A stretch of DNA of 64,000 nt. Source: Cordilura impudica. Its lineage: Eukaryota > Arthropoda > Insecta > Diptera > Scathophagidae. Within the stretch, counting starts at the first letter, position 1, and every line of letters starts with the position of its first letter. The position numbers and the translations under genes are program-made. Under the pieces are notes generated by a model, which saw only the letters and a program-made list of their open reading frames with translations, was not told where the DNA came from and did not search any database. The DNA lies in the NCBI GenBank assembly GCA_963682025.1, contig OY821520.1:1541001-1605000 (forward strand), written 5' to 3'. Of this stretch, positions 12,182-23,563 are shown one piece after another.

Positions 12182-13195
12182 TTGATAAAGCCAAAAGCAT
12201 CAGATATGATTTTATGTATTGATCAGATAGATCCTGTTTTGGAACTTAAAAAGAACTACACTGTTCATATCCAGAGCAGATTCGAGTGGGAATCTAACCC
12301 TACATGGCTGCATGAAGATGCCCAGAAGTGGTACACTGACGGATCCAAAACAACAGAAGGAGTAGGAGCGGGGGTTTACGGACCAAGGTGCAAACTTCAT
12401 ATCCGCCTATGTAATGAATCCACAATATTTACAGCGGAACTATACGCATTAAATGCACTATTAGAAAGAAAAATGACAAGGACGAAGATAAATCTAATGT
12501 CAGATAGCCAGGCTGTTCTAAAATCACTGGATAAGTCAGTGTACCACCATAAATCCATACTCGAAAGCCATAGAGCCCTAAAGAACTAGCTGAACTTAAT
12601 AAAGTGACGCTTATATGGGCACCAGGTCACAACGGGTACGAAGGAAATGAGAAGGTCGATGAACAGGCAAGACGAGGAGCGGAAAGACCAACCCTCCCAA
12701 ACCCTCTTTTCGGATTCACCAGAAAACACAACCGAGAAAATCGACAGATGCATTAAAGACGAATCAGTGGAGTATTGGAATGGACAATTACTACTTCAAC
12801 ACTCAAAAAAATTCTTGCATCGAAGCGAAAAAAGGAGCAGGGATGCCCTAATATTGAACAGATCCAATCTAAGACTCCTATGTGGGGCACTCACAGGGCA
12901 TTATGCGTGCAACTGCATCCTATGCACAATACAGGATGATGAAACCATGGAGCATATACTGGCAAGGTGTCCAGCGTTTGCATATCTAAGGCACAAACTT
13001 TTTGGCGAATCTGAAATCAGGGAGGAGGCATACAAATCATTGGCGGTGAAGGATATCATCAAGTTCCTAAACGGTGTAATGAACTAATAAAACAGGAGAG
13101 AACAAGAATCTGAAAGAGGGTGCACAATAGATCTACTTGGTCGCACTGGAGGAGGGAATAACACTCAACCCGACAACATCGTAAATCGTATATCG
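12182..13195 (+). pseudogene. LOA/I-like non-LTR retrotransposon, RNase H and C-terminal part
   Basis: The 3' part of a non-LTR retrotransposon ORF2. Codons from about 12,300 give an RNase H domain: WYTDGSK (first catalytic Asp), GVGAGVYG, TAELYALNAL (Glu) and MSDSQAVL (second Asp). The conserved end, IWAPGHNGYEGNEKVDEQARRG, is in the next frame, so one base was lost near 12,575. A second shift near 12,710-12,740 returns to the first frame for the C-terminal zinc-binding tail (LTGHYACNCILC, then ETMEHILARCPAF). The coding end is at 13,087 and a 3' UTR runs to about 13,195. RNase H-bearing non-LTR clades in flies include LOA, Bilbo and I; the exact clade is not decided. EN and RT are missing, consistent with 5' truncation. 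Confidence 0.75.
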
Positions 13196-13239
13196 TAGAG
13201 CAAAGTACTGCGTACTTTATCAGCTCTGAAGACTCTGTA

Positions 13240-14290
13240 ACTATCAAGTGCAAATTTCGTAAGGTAAGTCATAGTTTCGTTACTGACGTACGCAAACAGG
13301 CGAGAACTGAATGTGCCAAAGTTCTAAGAAGAGAACAGTAAATGAACATCGTCTTCGTGCTAAAGTTGTTTCTGCTCCTCGGGACAGCAAGAGTGTAAGA
13401 GAGTAAAGAATAATGCTAGCTTTGCTAATCTAACTCTCATAATGAATAACTAAATTTTCACTGCCCCGGTTGATAAGGTTAACTTTTGCCGGATAGCGAT
13501 CAAACACTGTCCGAACTCGAAAGAGTATCTTGTGCTATGCCTTAAACATGATGTATATGATTCTCTGGTGCCTGTACCAGCGGCATTGGACGGTGCTGAA
13601 ACAGTGCTCTTCGATGCCAGCTTGTCCACTGGCTAACCCTTTCAGCTCTTCTTGTCGTGTGGGAGTCTTTCCCTCTTGTTGGAAGGTTGTCAATGAATAA
13701 GGTCGATTTTAATGCGCGGAAGACTCAATATTTTTTGCTGATACATAGGGCCTTGGATTCAAAAATGTCATCTATACATATATGTGGTATAGGTATTGAT
13801 TAATCGTATACTCTTGATGATTATTCTGGGCATGAGTATGAACAAATTTTTCAAGTCTCGAAAGAAGCATTGTAGTGTCTTGGTTTTCTTAAACGGTGCA
13901 AAAATTATTTCACCTCTTACGATTTCCTTAAAATCGATATCTTACATCTGACCGAAAATGGAATACAACTCCCATATATGGGCTTGAGCTTCAAAGTCTA
14001 TTTTGGAACTACTGGACCATGTAAAAAGGAAGGCATAGAGGCATATTAAGGCCAATAGGATATCCAACTTTATTAATTCGTTAGAACATCATCGGAATGT
14101 GGGGTTGTATGACACAATTCTATAGAAACTACCTTGGAAAATATTCTGAGATTAGCGAACTCATTCCAAGTGCCCGAGTTTTAGTTCATACTATACGATT
14201 CTCTGGTAGATTCCATCAGTTTGTGGTCTATTGCCCAGTTAACGCATAACGCATTACAGATAAAATCCCATTATCAGTCAAACTAGTGTA
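13240..14290 (+). pseudogene. Jockey-superfamily non-LTR retrotransposon, internally deleted copy
   Basis: Starts in the EN-RT linker (VRKQARTECAKVLRRE at about 13,290) and passes through the segment before RT motif 1 (ANPFSSSCRVGVFPSCWKV at about 13,630). After 13,740 it jumps to the C-terminal region (VFLKRCKNYFTSYD, then LANSFQVPEF). The RT palm with its YxDD box is absent, so an internal deletion removed it. Stops and shifts are frequent. The C-terminal part matches the reverse-strand fragment at 15,930-16,511 at roughly four bases in five by eye, so both come from one family. It ends near 14,290. Confidence 0.65.
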
Positions 14291-15929
14291 TGTGCACTAA
14301 ACTCCTCACAGAATTCCAATGTACCAATATGTTTGCCATATTCATAATTGAAAATTTCGTTGATCATCGGAATTCTCACAAGCTATTGAAATCTTCATAT
14401 AGATTTGAATTAATCGAAATTATCTTAATTTTAACAAAAATCGAATTCACATTAATATTAAGGATATCTGGTCCTTTTAAATTAAAATTCACCCAATCCA
14501 GTTGAAATATTAGAAGCAACGGTATCACATTTTATTTAAAAAACTATTATGCAAACGTGTTCAATCAAATTCAAAATGTAAAATGAAAAAATTTTATGAA
14601 AATATTGAAAGATATTCGACAAATTTTTCTTTACATTTTTTTTTCAAATTTCAAAATGATTCTCTGGTAGTAAAATTAAAAGCACGCAGTCACAGATTAC
14701 AAGCCACTATCGAATTTGCATACTTAAATATGTGTCACTGTATTGTGGGGCGGGACTGTTTATAATCTTAAAACCCTATCAGTATCATTATCAATATATC
14801 TTCGCATAAAACACATCTGTTATCGAGTTCTGTTTAGAGCGGATTTTCAGTTGCTAAGAGTAGAACTTTAATCTTCACGAACCTACAAGATGTTCTCCAC
14901 TGAGATCTGAATCTGAATCCGGCAGCAAAAAAAAAAAAAAAATAAGTAATAATAAATAATCAGACCGACCATCTCTCACGAATGCAAAGCAATTATTTTT
15001 CAGGTCTATACAGAAGCAGTACAAGTACCTATTTTTTTTTAAGTGTAAGTACTTACATTTGTATAAGAAGGAATTTATGATGTAAATTCATTTTCATCTG
15101 CATCTTCGTGTATCGCTGTTGGTACTCGTCTGTATGACATTTTATGGGGGAATTTAGTATTTTGTATGAATTTATTTAATTTAATGAAACCCTCTTCTTA
15201 CACGGGATTTTTGTATTTTTCTACTCGTATTTCCTTTGCTCATACGTATGCAGGGTAATTTTTTGCTGACAAAACAAACATGAATTTTCACTTAAGCTAA
15301 CACCAGTTAAGAATTTATAATTATACAAGATGAGGTTTTTTCCAAACCTCGGGTTTAATCAACATGTGTTGGTGGAATAATTTATATATTTTTTTTCTTT
15401 TTTTACTTACACCATGCTCATAATGTTGGTTTGTTTGCTCATACGACAATGACAACACAAATGGAAGAAATATCTTTGAGACATTCTTATTTTATTACTT
15501 TTTCATAAGAAACAACAAATTTACTTGATTACAACATTCATGTATGTTTCATACTTTCCTTGATCTCTGTTGTTTGTTTCTTACGTAGCTTAATATTATT
15601 TTTGTTGTATTGTTTTACGTCAACGTGTCTTGTTTTATAAACATAATTAGCATTTGGGTGTCATTATGAAGAACACACTTGTACAAATTTTCTACAGCCA
15701 TAACGTTTTACCTTTACACACGTAAGTTGTATTATAAAACAAGCTGAAATTGTGTAAGTATCCTTAACATTAGCAAGCCTAATTAGACCACATTCGTTGT
15801 TTTTTTTTTTAGGTTACAAGAAGGTATGATAAATGAAAGAAAAAATATAATTTTAAACTGTAGTTAAAACGGTGTTATAACAATGATGATGAAAATTTAT
15901 AGAAAAATTCAAGAGAATTTTTTTTAACA
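14291..15929. other. Non-coding spacer
   Basis: No gene recognised. There is a 17-bp A run near 14,927 and several T runs. The 14,690-14,920 stretch is less A/T-rich and might be regulatory sequence of some element, but no paired repeat confirms that. Confidence 0.4.
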
Positions 15930-16511
15930 ATATTTATTTTATTATTATAAATCAACACTCAGGGGATGTCCCCTACAAATGATTTCAGTAAAATAGGTTA
16001 TAGGAAGGAAGAAAGAGGAAGTAGTGTTTGTGGATGTTTGAATAAAATTTTATTATATAGCTCCCAGGAAAGAATTCTGTGCGGAGTTTATTCCACATAC
16101 GCCTAGTTTGATTGATAAATGAATTTTCTCTGTAACGCATTGTACACTTAACTGGGTAATAGACGAAAATCTGAGTGAATCTACCAGAGAAACGGATAGT
16201 ACGAACTGAAACTCGGGCACTTGGAATGAGTTCGTTATTCTCAGAACATTTTCCATGGTAGTATCTATAGAAGATCATTATACAACCTACATTCCGACGA
16301 TGTTCTGACGAGTCAGTAGAGTTCGATGCCAAAATAGACTTTGAAGCTCCTGCCCATATTTGGTCGCATGTAAGTGGTATAGATTTTAAAGAGATCACAA
16401 GGAGTGAAGTAATCTTTGCACCGTTTAAGAAAACCAATACAATTTAATGCTTCTTTCGACACTTGAAGAACATGGTCGATCCAGCAAACATCACATTGAA
16501 TTCTCATGCCC
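15930..16511 (-). pseudogene. Jockey-superfamily non-LTR retrotransposon, C-terminal end (reverse strand)
   Basis: Reverse-strand frames encode the C-terminal region of the family also present at 13,240-14,290. GFLKRCKDYFTPCDLFKIYTTYMRP lies at 16,330-16,440, and HRRNVGCIMIFYRYYHGKCSE, ELIPSARV and RTIRFSGRF follow at 16,120-16,310. The coding part ends near 15,985 with a short 3' UTR. RT sequence of the same family on the same strand lies at 17,885-18,125. The two probably formed one insertion, later split by the TIR element at 16,559-17,828. Confidence 0.65.
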
Positions 16512-16558
16512 AGAACATCACACTGTCCGATTCTACAGTACCTATACTACCCATATAT

Positions 16559-17828
16559 TTGACCCTGCATATGAAAATCCACCTAGTGTGTCAAAACAAG
16601 TTTTTGAGTAAAATGCAATTAAAATTTCCTCCTGTGTGTTGCATTTTCATAGTGTGGGCGTTCTCATTTCATTGTTAAATGTTTGTTTTGCTTTGTTTGC
16701 TTTGATTGATTTCAATATTTGTTTAATCGTTTAGTGCTTGAACTCCGAGTTTGTTTTAACTACTGTGAAAATGTCTCGCGAATGTGATGAATTTGATCAA
16801 CTGTGCAATGTATTTGATATTCAAGGTTTTGATTTATCGCCATCTTATTCACCGACAAGAACTGCAGGCGAATCATACGATACAAATGATGAAACGGAAA
16901 ATACAGATGACTGCACAGAAGAAATTGATGACTCCATTTTGCGAATTTCTTCAGCTCCTTCAAAAATCGATAGAGTTCTGGAACATTCATCGCTCGATTT
17001 GCACGAGTATGAAGTAATCGAAGCTTTTTATGGGCCAAAAGCAAAACCTTGTTGTAAAAACAAATGTTACATTATACCACGTGATTTAACTTGTCATTGC
17101 CGCGATCAGTTCCGTGGGGTTTGAAAACACAAGCAAGATTTGATTGTACCATCACACCTTAACTCTCATCGGAAAAATATTTCTCTTGAATCGTAATACA
17201 ATAGTCAAACTGGCAAAAAGTATGACTCCAGAAAACCAATAAAACTTGTGCGGATACTATTTGTATGTTCCATTGAATTTCTATTTTTCGAACAATGTAC
17301 CTCTTCATTTATGATGTTGGTATTGACAGATACAAAAATCTGGTATCTCACTGTGATAAAAGTAAGTTGCAGCCAGAGTTTATAGACTCACAAATAAAAT
17401 ACCGAAATGTAAAAGTGGGCGTACTAAAGAACTACACGAATCAGTCGTCCAATTCATGTAAAACTACGCTGATCATTGGGTTTTCATTTATTTTCTTAAT
17501 GTAGTATATAGGTACTAAGTTCTTGTGATAATTAAAAAAATAAATAGTAAATTGCTGTGCAGCTATCGTTGATTCTTTTGAGATCGAAATAATTATTTAA
17601 TAATTTAATACATTAATAAAAACAGCGAAAATTGGACAAAAAAATTTTTCGCACATTAAGTGGGCTTTTACTGTTTTATATAATTGCATCTTTACATTAC
17701 TTCCCGATGTTTTTGAGACTTGCGAGCGGTTTTATATGAAAATTGAAGGTTTTTTACATACAAATCCACAAAAAAAAGCGAATTCATAAAATTTGACACA
17801 CTAGGTGGGTTTTCGTAAGCAGGGTCAC
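16559..17828 (+). mobile_element. DNA transposon of unassigned superfamily, about 1.27 kb, bounded by TIRs
   Basis: The left end reads TGACCCTGCATATGAAAATC and continues CACCTAGTGTGTCAAA. The reverse complement of the right end reads TGACCCTGCTTACGAAAACC and then the same 16 bases. These TIRs are about 36 bp with few mismatches. Candidate 8-bp flanks (catatatt and cataacat) agree at only five of eight positions, so the duplication is not settled. The element carries the acidic, cysteine-bearing protein remnant below and lies within a reverse-strand Jockey-type copy. At this length it probably lost its catalytic half. Confidence 0.65.
16771..17504 (+). pseudogene. Transposon-encoded protein remnant, acidic N-terminus plus Cys motif
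   Basis: An open stretch from the ATG at 16,771 (MSRECDEFDQL) runs to the stop at 17,122. The first 70 residues are acidic (DTNDETENTDDCTEEIDD). A cysteine-rich motif follows, KPCCKNKCY then CHCRDQF, at about residues 91-115. After the stop, a shifted frame around 17,289-17,420 reads LFIYDVGIDRYKNLVSH. That phrase and the CC-x3-C motif recall a large group of uncharacterised insect and cnidarian transposon-type proteins whose full-length members have a C-terminal catalytic region (established by pattern memory, not searched). No such region is present here, and the element ends about 325 bp further on. An upstream in-frame ATG-less extension to 16,738 exists. Function as a transposase N-terminus is inference. 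Confidence 0.45.
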
Positions 17829-17884
17829 ATAACATTAAGCCTTTTGTGCATTAAAATCGACCCTATTTCCTTTACCCTACTCAG

Positions 17885-18125
17885 AGAGTGTTAACAGGTC
17901 TTGATTGAGGGAGAGGGAGACAGACCCTTGGGGTACCTCTTAATTAATTTAAAACTCATTGGATAAGACCCCATCAATAAAACACGGATTGTGCGATCTC
18001 TGATACAACTCGATATAAATCGAGATAAATCTATGCCGACCCTAAATTCAATAAGCTTTGATATCAATGCACCGTGCCACACGCGATCGAACGCCTTGAA
18101 AAGATATAGAGCAACCACATTACTT
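17885..18125 (-). pseudogene. Jockey-superfamily RT fragment, palm motif A
   Basis: The reverse-strand frame reads ALYLFKAFDRVWHGALISKL (RT motif A with the first catalytic Asp), then SRFISSCIRDRTIRVLL and a degraded PQG motif (RYPKGLSPSPS). This is the expected upstream partner of the C-terminal fragment at 15,930-16,511. The YxDD portion between them is missing. Confidence 0.65.
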
Positions 18126-18358
18126 TAAACAAAATTTGGAATGGAATGAATTTCGGTACGGCTTTGTTTTTATTTGTCTAATTATTTTTAAATGTTCATT
18201 AATATATACGTATATACGTGTCTATACGTGCACACAGAAATAAAATTGGTTGGAATTCGGTTACCACTATAATATTTATGTATATTCGGTGATACGAACT
18301 TTTATTTTAATTATTAACTATTTTAAAATGCAACAGATTTTCTTTACTAATAACCTTA

Positions 18359-18722
18359 TATATAATATTAATAGGCTAGGCGATTTCTTGTTACCGATGT
18401 TTTGTTCTACCATTTTATCCCGCTTTTGACCAAACGTATATTATTTGAAAGATATTTCTTTTTAGCTGTTCACCAGATTTACAGACTTTTGATTTTTTTT
18501 TTCTTTATTTTGAGTAAATTACATTTAAAGTTGCTACTAACACATACATAAAATAAAATTATACATATGCTAAGTGTGTGCTTATTAAATTTGTTAATGA
18601 CTTTGTTTTCTTCATTCACAATAATAATAAAACAAAATAAGTGTTGGTTTGTGAATTGGCTAAGTTGAAAAATAAAGTTGTCTAGAAATTGCACTCGAAT
18701 TTCGAGCGCTGGAATATGCTAG
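18359..18722 (+). mobile_element. Helitron-like non-autonomous element, copy 1
   Basis: Matches 32,095-32,471 in opposite orientation over its whole length. The 3' end has a hairpin (gcactcga/tttcgagcgc) about 9 nt before a terminal CTAG, and the next host base is T. That is the Helitron signature of stem-loop plus CTRR inserted between A and T. The 5' end here is TA rather than TC; the other copy keeps TC preceded by A. No coding capacity. Confidence 0.55.
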
Positions 18723-19385
18723 TAAATATAATTCTTTTAAAATTACAATACTCTCGATAGCTGTCTTTATACAAATTAAATTAACTAATTCAATTGATGC
18801 AACTTAATTGAAAGCAGTATAAAATACTTCGATACTACTTATTGAGAATTGCAACAACTAATTATATTAGAACAACATATTTTAAGAAGAAAATGTAAAA
18901 TCAAATATTATGATAGTTTGTTGGTTAATATAATAAAAATAATTTAGTATTTGAAATTATTTTACGGCTATAACAAAAGAACTGCAAATATTATTTGGTA
19001 TTTATGGCCAAAAGAATAATTCAATTCTGTTGTAAATCAGATAAAGAAATGTTTACCCCGACCGACTTTTAAATATATTGTTACTTTGGGAAAATAAATA
19101 AAAAAATAAAAAAATTGTGTGTGAAAATATATTTAGTTAAAAATGCCTAAATAAATAAAGTTCAAAATGAGATTCTTTTGACATGAGGTAAAATTTTTTT
19201 ATGGGTTTCTATTTTAAAACTGAATCGATATTCTAAATCTGAATACCACAGACAAAAAAAAATATATAGTAAATCGTGTTATATTGACAATCCTTTAATT
19301 GTGGTGCACGATGAAAGTCAGCTGATTGAGTATAAGATTGAGTTGAAAGCAATTTGGGAAAAATATTATAAGACTTTGAGCGTAA
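18723..19385. other. Non-coding spacer
   Basis: Very A/T-rich. I see no coding frame, RNA gene or paired repeat in it. Confidence 0.5.
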
Positions 19386-19735
19386 TAGTGTGTTTACATC
19401 TAAGGAAAATCTAGTAGATTTCAGTTGAAATCTAATTAAAAATCTATACCGTTTACATCTAACTTTTTTGACATTTTCTTTTTATTCAACTTGTTTGCTT
19501 TTGTTTTTTTTTTTTGTCAGTTTTTCAGTCACTTCGTTGTAATTTTCTACTACAATATTAAAAAAAAAACAGTAGTATCATTTGGTAGTGCCCAAGTTTG
19601 ACAAGATTTTCTAAGATTTTGCTAAAATCTAGTAACGAGTTGGATTTTGTTTTGCATGGGAAATCTAGTAAAAATGAGCTAGATTGTGCCGGAAATCTCG
19701 TATATACTAGGTTTTGCTTAGATGTAAACGCACTA
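19386..19735. mobile_element. 350-bp MITE with TAA duplication
   Basis: The terminal inverted repeats start TAGTGTGTTTACATCTAAG on the left and TAGTGCGTTTACATCTAAG on the right (read inward). TAA flanks both sides (19,383-19,385 and 19,736-19,738). The subterminal zones repeat AATCTAGTA several times in both orientations. No coding capacity. A 3-bp TWA duplication would fit PIF/Harbinger, but the ends are not the usual G-rich Harbinger ends. Confidence 0.65.
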
Positions 19736-20079
19736 TAAATATTTCTCTAAAGTTTAAAATGGAAATAAAGTATAAATATGGAAAACATTAGACAAGGTGT
19801 GTTAAATAAATGGTTTATACTAGTTTTTTCATAATTGTGTGTTATTGTCTATTTGTGCAATGCGTTGTTCAAGAGTAATTTTATACGAAAACTAACAATT
19901 ATATTTGTGTTTTGTGGAGTATTACTTTTGTAGTGCACGCGCTTGCAAAAAGTTGTGAATGGCAAGTTATTAACAAAACTGTTCGGAATAACGTGTTATT
20001 AAAATCTTTTGCCCGTTTTTTCCTGTTTTTTTTTTTTTTTTTTTTTTTCGTAAAATACGAGTTTTGCCCTTCAGAGCAG

Positions 20080-21370
20080 CTTGAAATTTGAATCAGCAAC
20101 AATAGTCGAGCAGATGCAATAAAAGCACACATATTGGAAATTATTGCGAACAACAATTTAAATGAAGACCAAATTACTGCGATTACAAACCAATCGAACA
20201 ATTTTATTGCTCACATAAAGAGGCATTTACCGAAAAGCAATCGAATGTTGGAGAGATTAAATGTTACTCGTTCGAAATATCCATCAAATATTGTAATTCC
20301 ATTTGATGAAAACGACAAAAGATTCTCAAATATAATGGGTCACCCAAAATTAAATTACCATGATGCAGGGCAGCAGAACTTGCTTTAGAACAAGAACATT
20401 CAACACCGCTTTTTGTAATCGCTGCTTCGGTTTCAACAAACAAATTAAAAGATTGAGACATGACGTTTGTATTGAAAAAACTGTTAGTAATGAAAATATA
20501 AGTGAAGTTAAAAAGAAACATCAATTGATTTTGATTGAAAATGGATTAACAAAACAACAATTTATTAACATGATGCTACTTAGCAAACAACATTTATCCC
20601 TTGTATCCGACAGTATTGGCATCAAAATTAAAATGCAGACCTTCCGGAATAAGTATTTCTGAAACTAAGACGGAGGTGCATTTAAACAGTCTATTAGACC
20701 ACACAACTGACCGAATACTTTCAATGAAGTAGGAGATCTTTGAAATGGAACCATACATATTGTGAACTAATTGTGAGCTACTGGTTTGATGGCTCAACAG
20801 GCCAAAGTTTGTATAAACAATAATATATATTGGATAAGCATCCTGCCCTTAACCTACCACAATTATTATACTGAAACTATAGATGAGTTACATAGAGTCA
20901 TTTGGTTGGGTAAAACTACGCAGTCAGTCCGATTTTGTTGACCTTTAAAAATGGACTTCGTTAAAGAAAATACAGCCCTTACATATATTGACGGGGAAAA
21001 AATTTGGATAATCGTATAAAAACCCTAAAAAATAATTCATATACTTATCAAAGCAGAGACACTTATATGGTATTGGAACAAATTTTTGTCAGTTTTGCTG
21101 TTGAAAACAAGCGACTTCAATTCTAAAGTTCTCAAAGTTAAGCCTAATTGTCTTCAATGCGGATGAAGCCCTCTTCATGCGTGTTTAAGATTTGTTTTAA
21201 AAGTTTCAATAGAAGTGAATTAATAAAATTGCGTGTCAAAAAAATGATGGAATTCATTATTGTGGGAAGAAATGATTATCAATGTAGACAAATCAAAACC
21301 AAATGGCAGTGGAAATAGCAATGATGGAAATACGGCAAGAAGAAAATTACAAAATTGTTGATTGAGGTGC
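20080..21370 (+). pseudogene. Transib/RAG1-like transposase relic
   Basis: Pieces of one long protein appear in order across several frames. At 20,134-20,388 is an N-terminal stretch (ANNNLNEDQITAITNQ). At 20,520-20,640 is ENGLTKQQFINMM. At 20,635-20,725 is CRPSGISISETK with SLLDHTTDRIL. At 20,765-20,820 is a region beginning NCELLV. At 20,905-20,985 is LGKTTQSVRFC with PLKMDFVKENT. At 21,245-21,360 is NVDKSKPNGSGNSNDGNTARR. The order and the last two motifs recall Transib transposases, the relatives of RAG1, where a conserved Arg/Asn-rich segment lies near the third acidic residue. This comes from motif memory, not a search. Many stops and shifts make it dead. I found no TIRs, so its limits are approximate. 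Confidence 0.45.
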
Positions 21371-22164
21371 GATAAGTGACATGGTAAAAAATATATCTTA
21401 GACTTTAATTTATTTTCAGTATTCATATATCATAATATCTTAATATTTAGACTTTATGCCAAAAAAATCTCATTTTGACTATAGTGGATTGGGTAAGTTC
21501 CTCATCAGATCATTCTTTTTTATCATTGTAATTTTTTATTGTAAAAGCTATTGAAAGCAATGTTGCTTCACATTGAATATTTGTGCAAAAATTAGCAAAT
21601 ATAAAATTTGTAACTCCATTTTTAATTTAAAAAGATTTACTTAGTTAGGATTTATTCTGTGTAGACAGGATGTTCGCCCCAATCGACCCCTACTAAAGCA
21701 GCCATTCGTACCGTGTTTTCTGCCATAGTTGTTTGGGCGAAAGTACCGATCGTGCTTTCCTCTTTGAAGTACCAAAATAAAAACGTGAATAACTCTACAT
21801 TGTACCAGTTACAGCACTACAAAAACTTTATATTTGCAATGTTGACTTATGTCTTTATGATTAATAAATGTATATAAATATTCCGTGGTACTGGTAACAA
21901 CAAAATTAAGCCAATTGTAGACAACTCCATTATAAAAATATAAAAAAACTTTTACGAACAAATTTTTAGTTTTGTATAATTTTTGTATCTTTACCATAAT
22001 TTGTTTAAGGATAGCGTACGACAAAATTAGTGCACACATATTAGCTTGTAAAATTTTTAAAATTCAAAATTATTTTTTTTTAATCACTTTGCCTGTGCAA
22101 ATCCTCACGTCAAGTTTTTGTATTCTTTTGTCTTTAAAATAAGTTGTGAAATAAAAACAACGTG
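21371..22164. other. Non-coding spacer
   Basis: A/T-rich, with only chance frames on either strand. Nothing recognised. Confidence 0.45.
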
Positions 22165-22320
22165 AAAAATTATTGGATTGATTAAAGCAGATCCAAATTG
22201 TATTATCAAAACAATTGCTAGAAAATTCAAAGTTTCGAGAAATACCGTTTTGTGTTTCACAAAAACTATGCTGAGCGTTTAACTATTGATATGAAAAAAG
22301 GCAGTGGTAAAAAAAAAAGA
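22165..22320 (+). pseudogene. Tc1-like transposase N-terminal HTH fragment
   Basis: The frame reads IIGLIKADPNCIIKTIARKF, then KVSRNTVLCF. After a shift, LTIDMKKGSGKKK-type sequence follows. This is the first helix-turn-helix of a Tc1/mariner-type transposase with its basic tail. Only about 50 residues remain, without the DDE core or TIRs. Confidence 0.6.
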
Positions 22321-23378
22321 TTTTTAGTTCTTTAACATATTTGGTTGGTCTTGTTAATTGTTACAAAAGTAAAATAGAAAACCTAAATTTATCGGTAAAA
22401 TACCTAGAAGAAATAGCTTATGTTTCTTTCTGCAAATGTCATGATTTAACATAAAACGGTTTCATTGTTTTTTTCTCGTGTTATTACAAGAACCGTACAA
22501 ACAAAACGGATCAGAACAACAAAAAAGTTTGAAAAAATTAAACAAAATACATGTCTCTGGTTATTATTTACCAAAAACGTATAAAATACAATATAAAAAT
22601 AACCACAACATTTAATGGGTGGGTACCCTGTTAAAGAGTCCGAGCAACTGTAAATGTTTTTATTTCTATTTGATTTGGTTTCTTACTGTAAGTTTTTCGA
22701 ACTCGTATTTACTTGTAGTTTGTGTGTTCTGGCAGTTAGATTTTTATTCTTATAATTTATTTTTATTGTAAAGCGATAAAAGTATACCCAGTTGCCTGAA
22801 CTTTATATTTATAACTTGATATACACCCAGCCCTCTCAGTTGTAGCTATATATTGATAAAAACTGAACTTCTTAAAACAACTTAAAGTGTGTAACAGGTT
22901 GGTCGTATATATCGAGGATTAGGTGTATCTATACATAGTATTTAAGCTTTATTTTTGTACGACTTTTTTCTATGTAGCATTATTGCATTTGGTCTTTTTT
23001 TTTGGATACATGTTATTGTTTAATTCTGAAAATATTATATTGTTTTTGTTATTGTTTATTTAAGCTTATGTTCCATTAAAGTATTTGAAATATATGTTAT
23101 ACACTGTACTATTATGTGGTGGGGTAAAATGATTTAGTGCTGATGTTTGTTACTACCAAATATAATAGACCTCGTGCGGCTGCGGCTCTTTAGTTCCATA
23201 CGCAAATATTATTTATTTTATAAAAATGACGATTACGCACCAATTCAGCCACTTGTACGCCGGCGTCGGATGTTTATATTTTCCCAAGGTCCAAAATTAG
23301 AACTGTAGGATTACACTCATTTTCAATTTCTAAAGCAATACCGCTATAAAACCCGTGCAACTGTTGACACGATTTACT
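22321..23378. other. Non-coding spacer, possibly with decayed hAT 5' sequence
   Basis: No gene. A phrase at about 23,168-23,195, gcggctctttag, resembles subterminal sequence of the hAT end at 24,200 (gtggctctttaa). It could be the remains of that element's 5' side, but no 5' TIR was found. Confidence 0.35.
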
Positions 23379-23563
23379 TTTTTTTAAAGCCTAGTTCTGC
23401 GAAGCCGATTTTCTTGTCTGCAGATTTTAATTTCTGGGTCCAGGGATAAGACGTATTTGGCTAGTTTTTGCAGCGATAGACCAAAGCCTCTGGTGGGAAT
23501 CGAACCTACGACCTCCGCATGATAGGCGAGCACGCTACCTACTCACCTACCGGGGCGCTCATG
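23379..23563 (-). mobile_element. tRNA-derived SINE
   Basis: The reverse strand starts with a tRNA-like head at 23,560. An A-box-like TAGGTGAGTAGG and a B box GGTTCGATTCC (forward 23,496-23,506) are properly spaced, and the anticodon-loop position reads ATC, as in an Asp tRNA. The anticodon stem is mismatched and the acceptor arms do not pair, so it is not a working tRNA gene. About 100 bp of body and an A-rich tail (T run at 23,379-23,387 on the forward strand) follow. It sits directly next to hAT transposase sequence, probably an insertion. Confidence 0.6.

Noticed and set aside
23484..23560. Functional tRNA-Asp gene
   Set aside because: The anticodon stem is mismatched, the acceptor arms do not pair, and a SINE-like body and A-rich tail follow.
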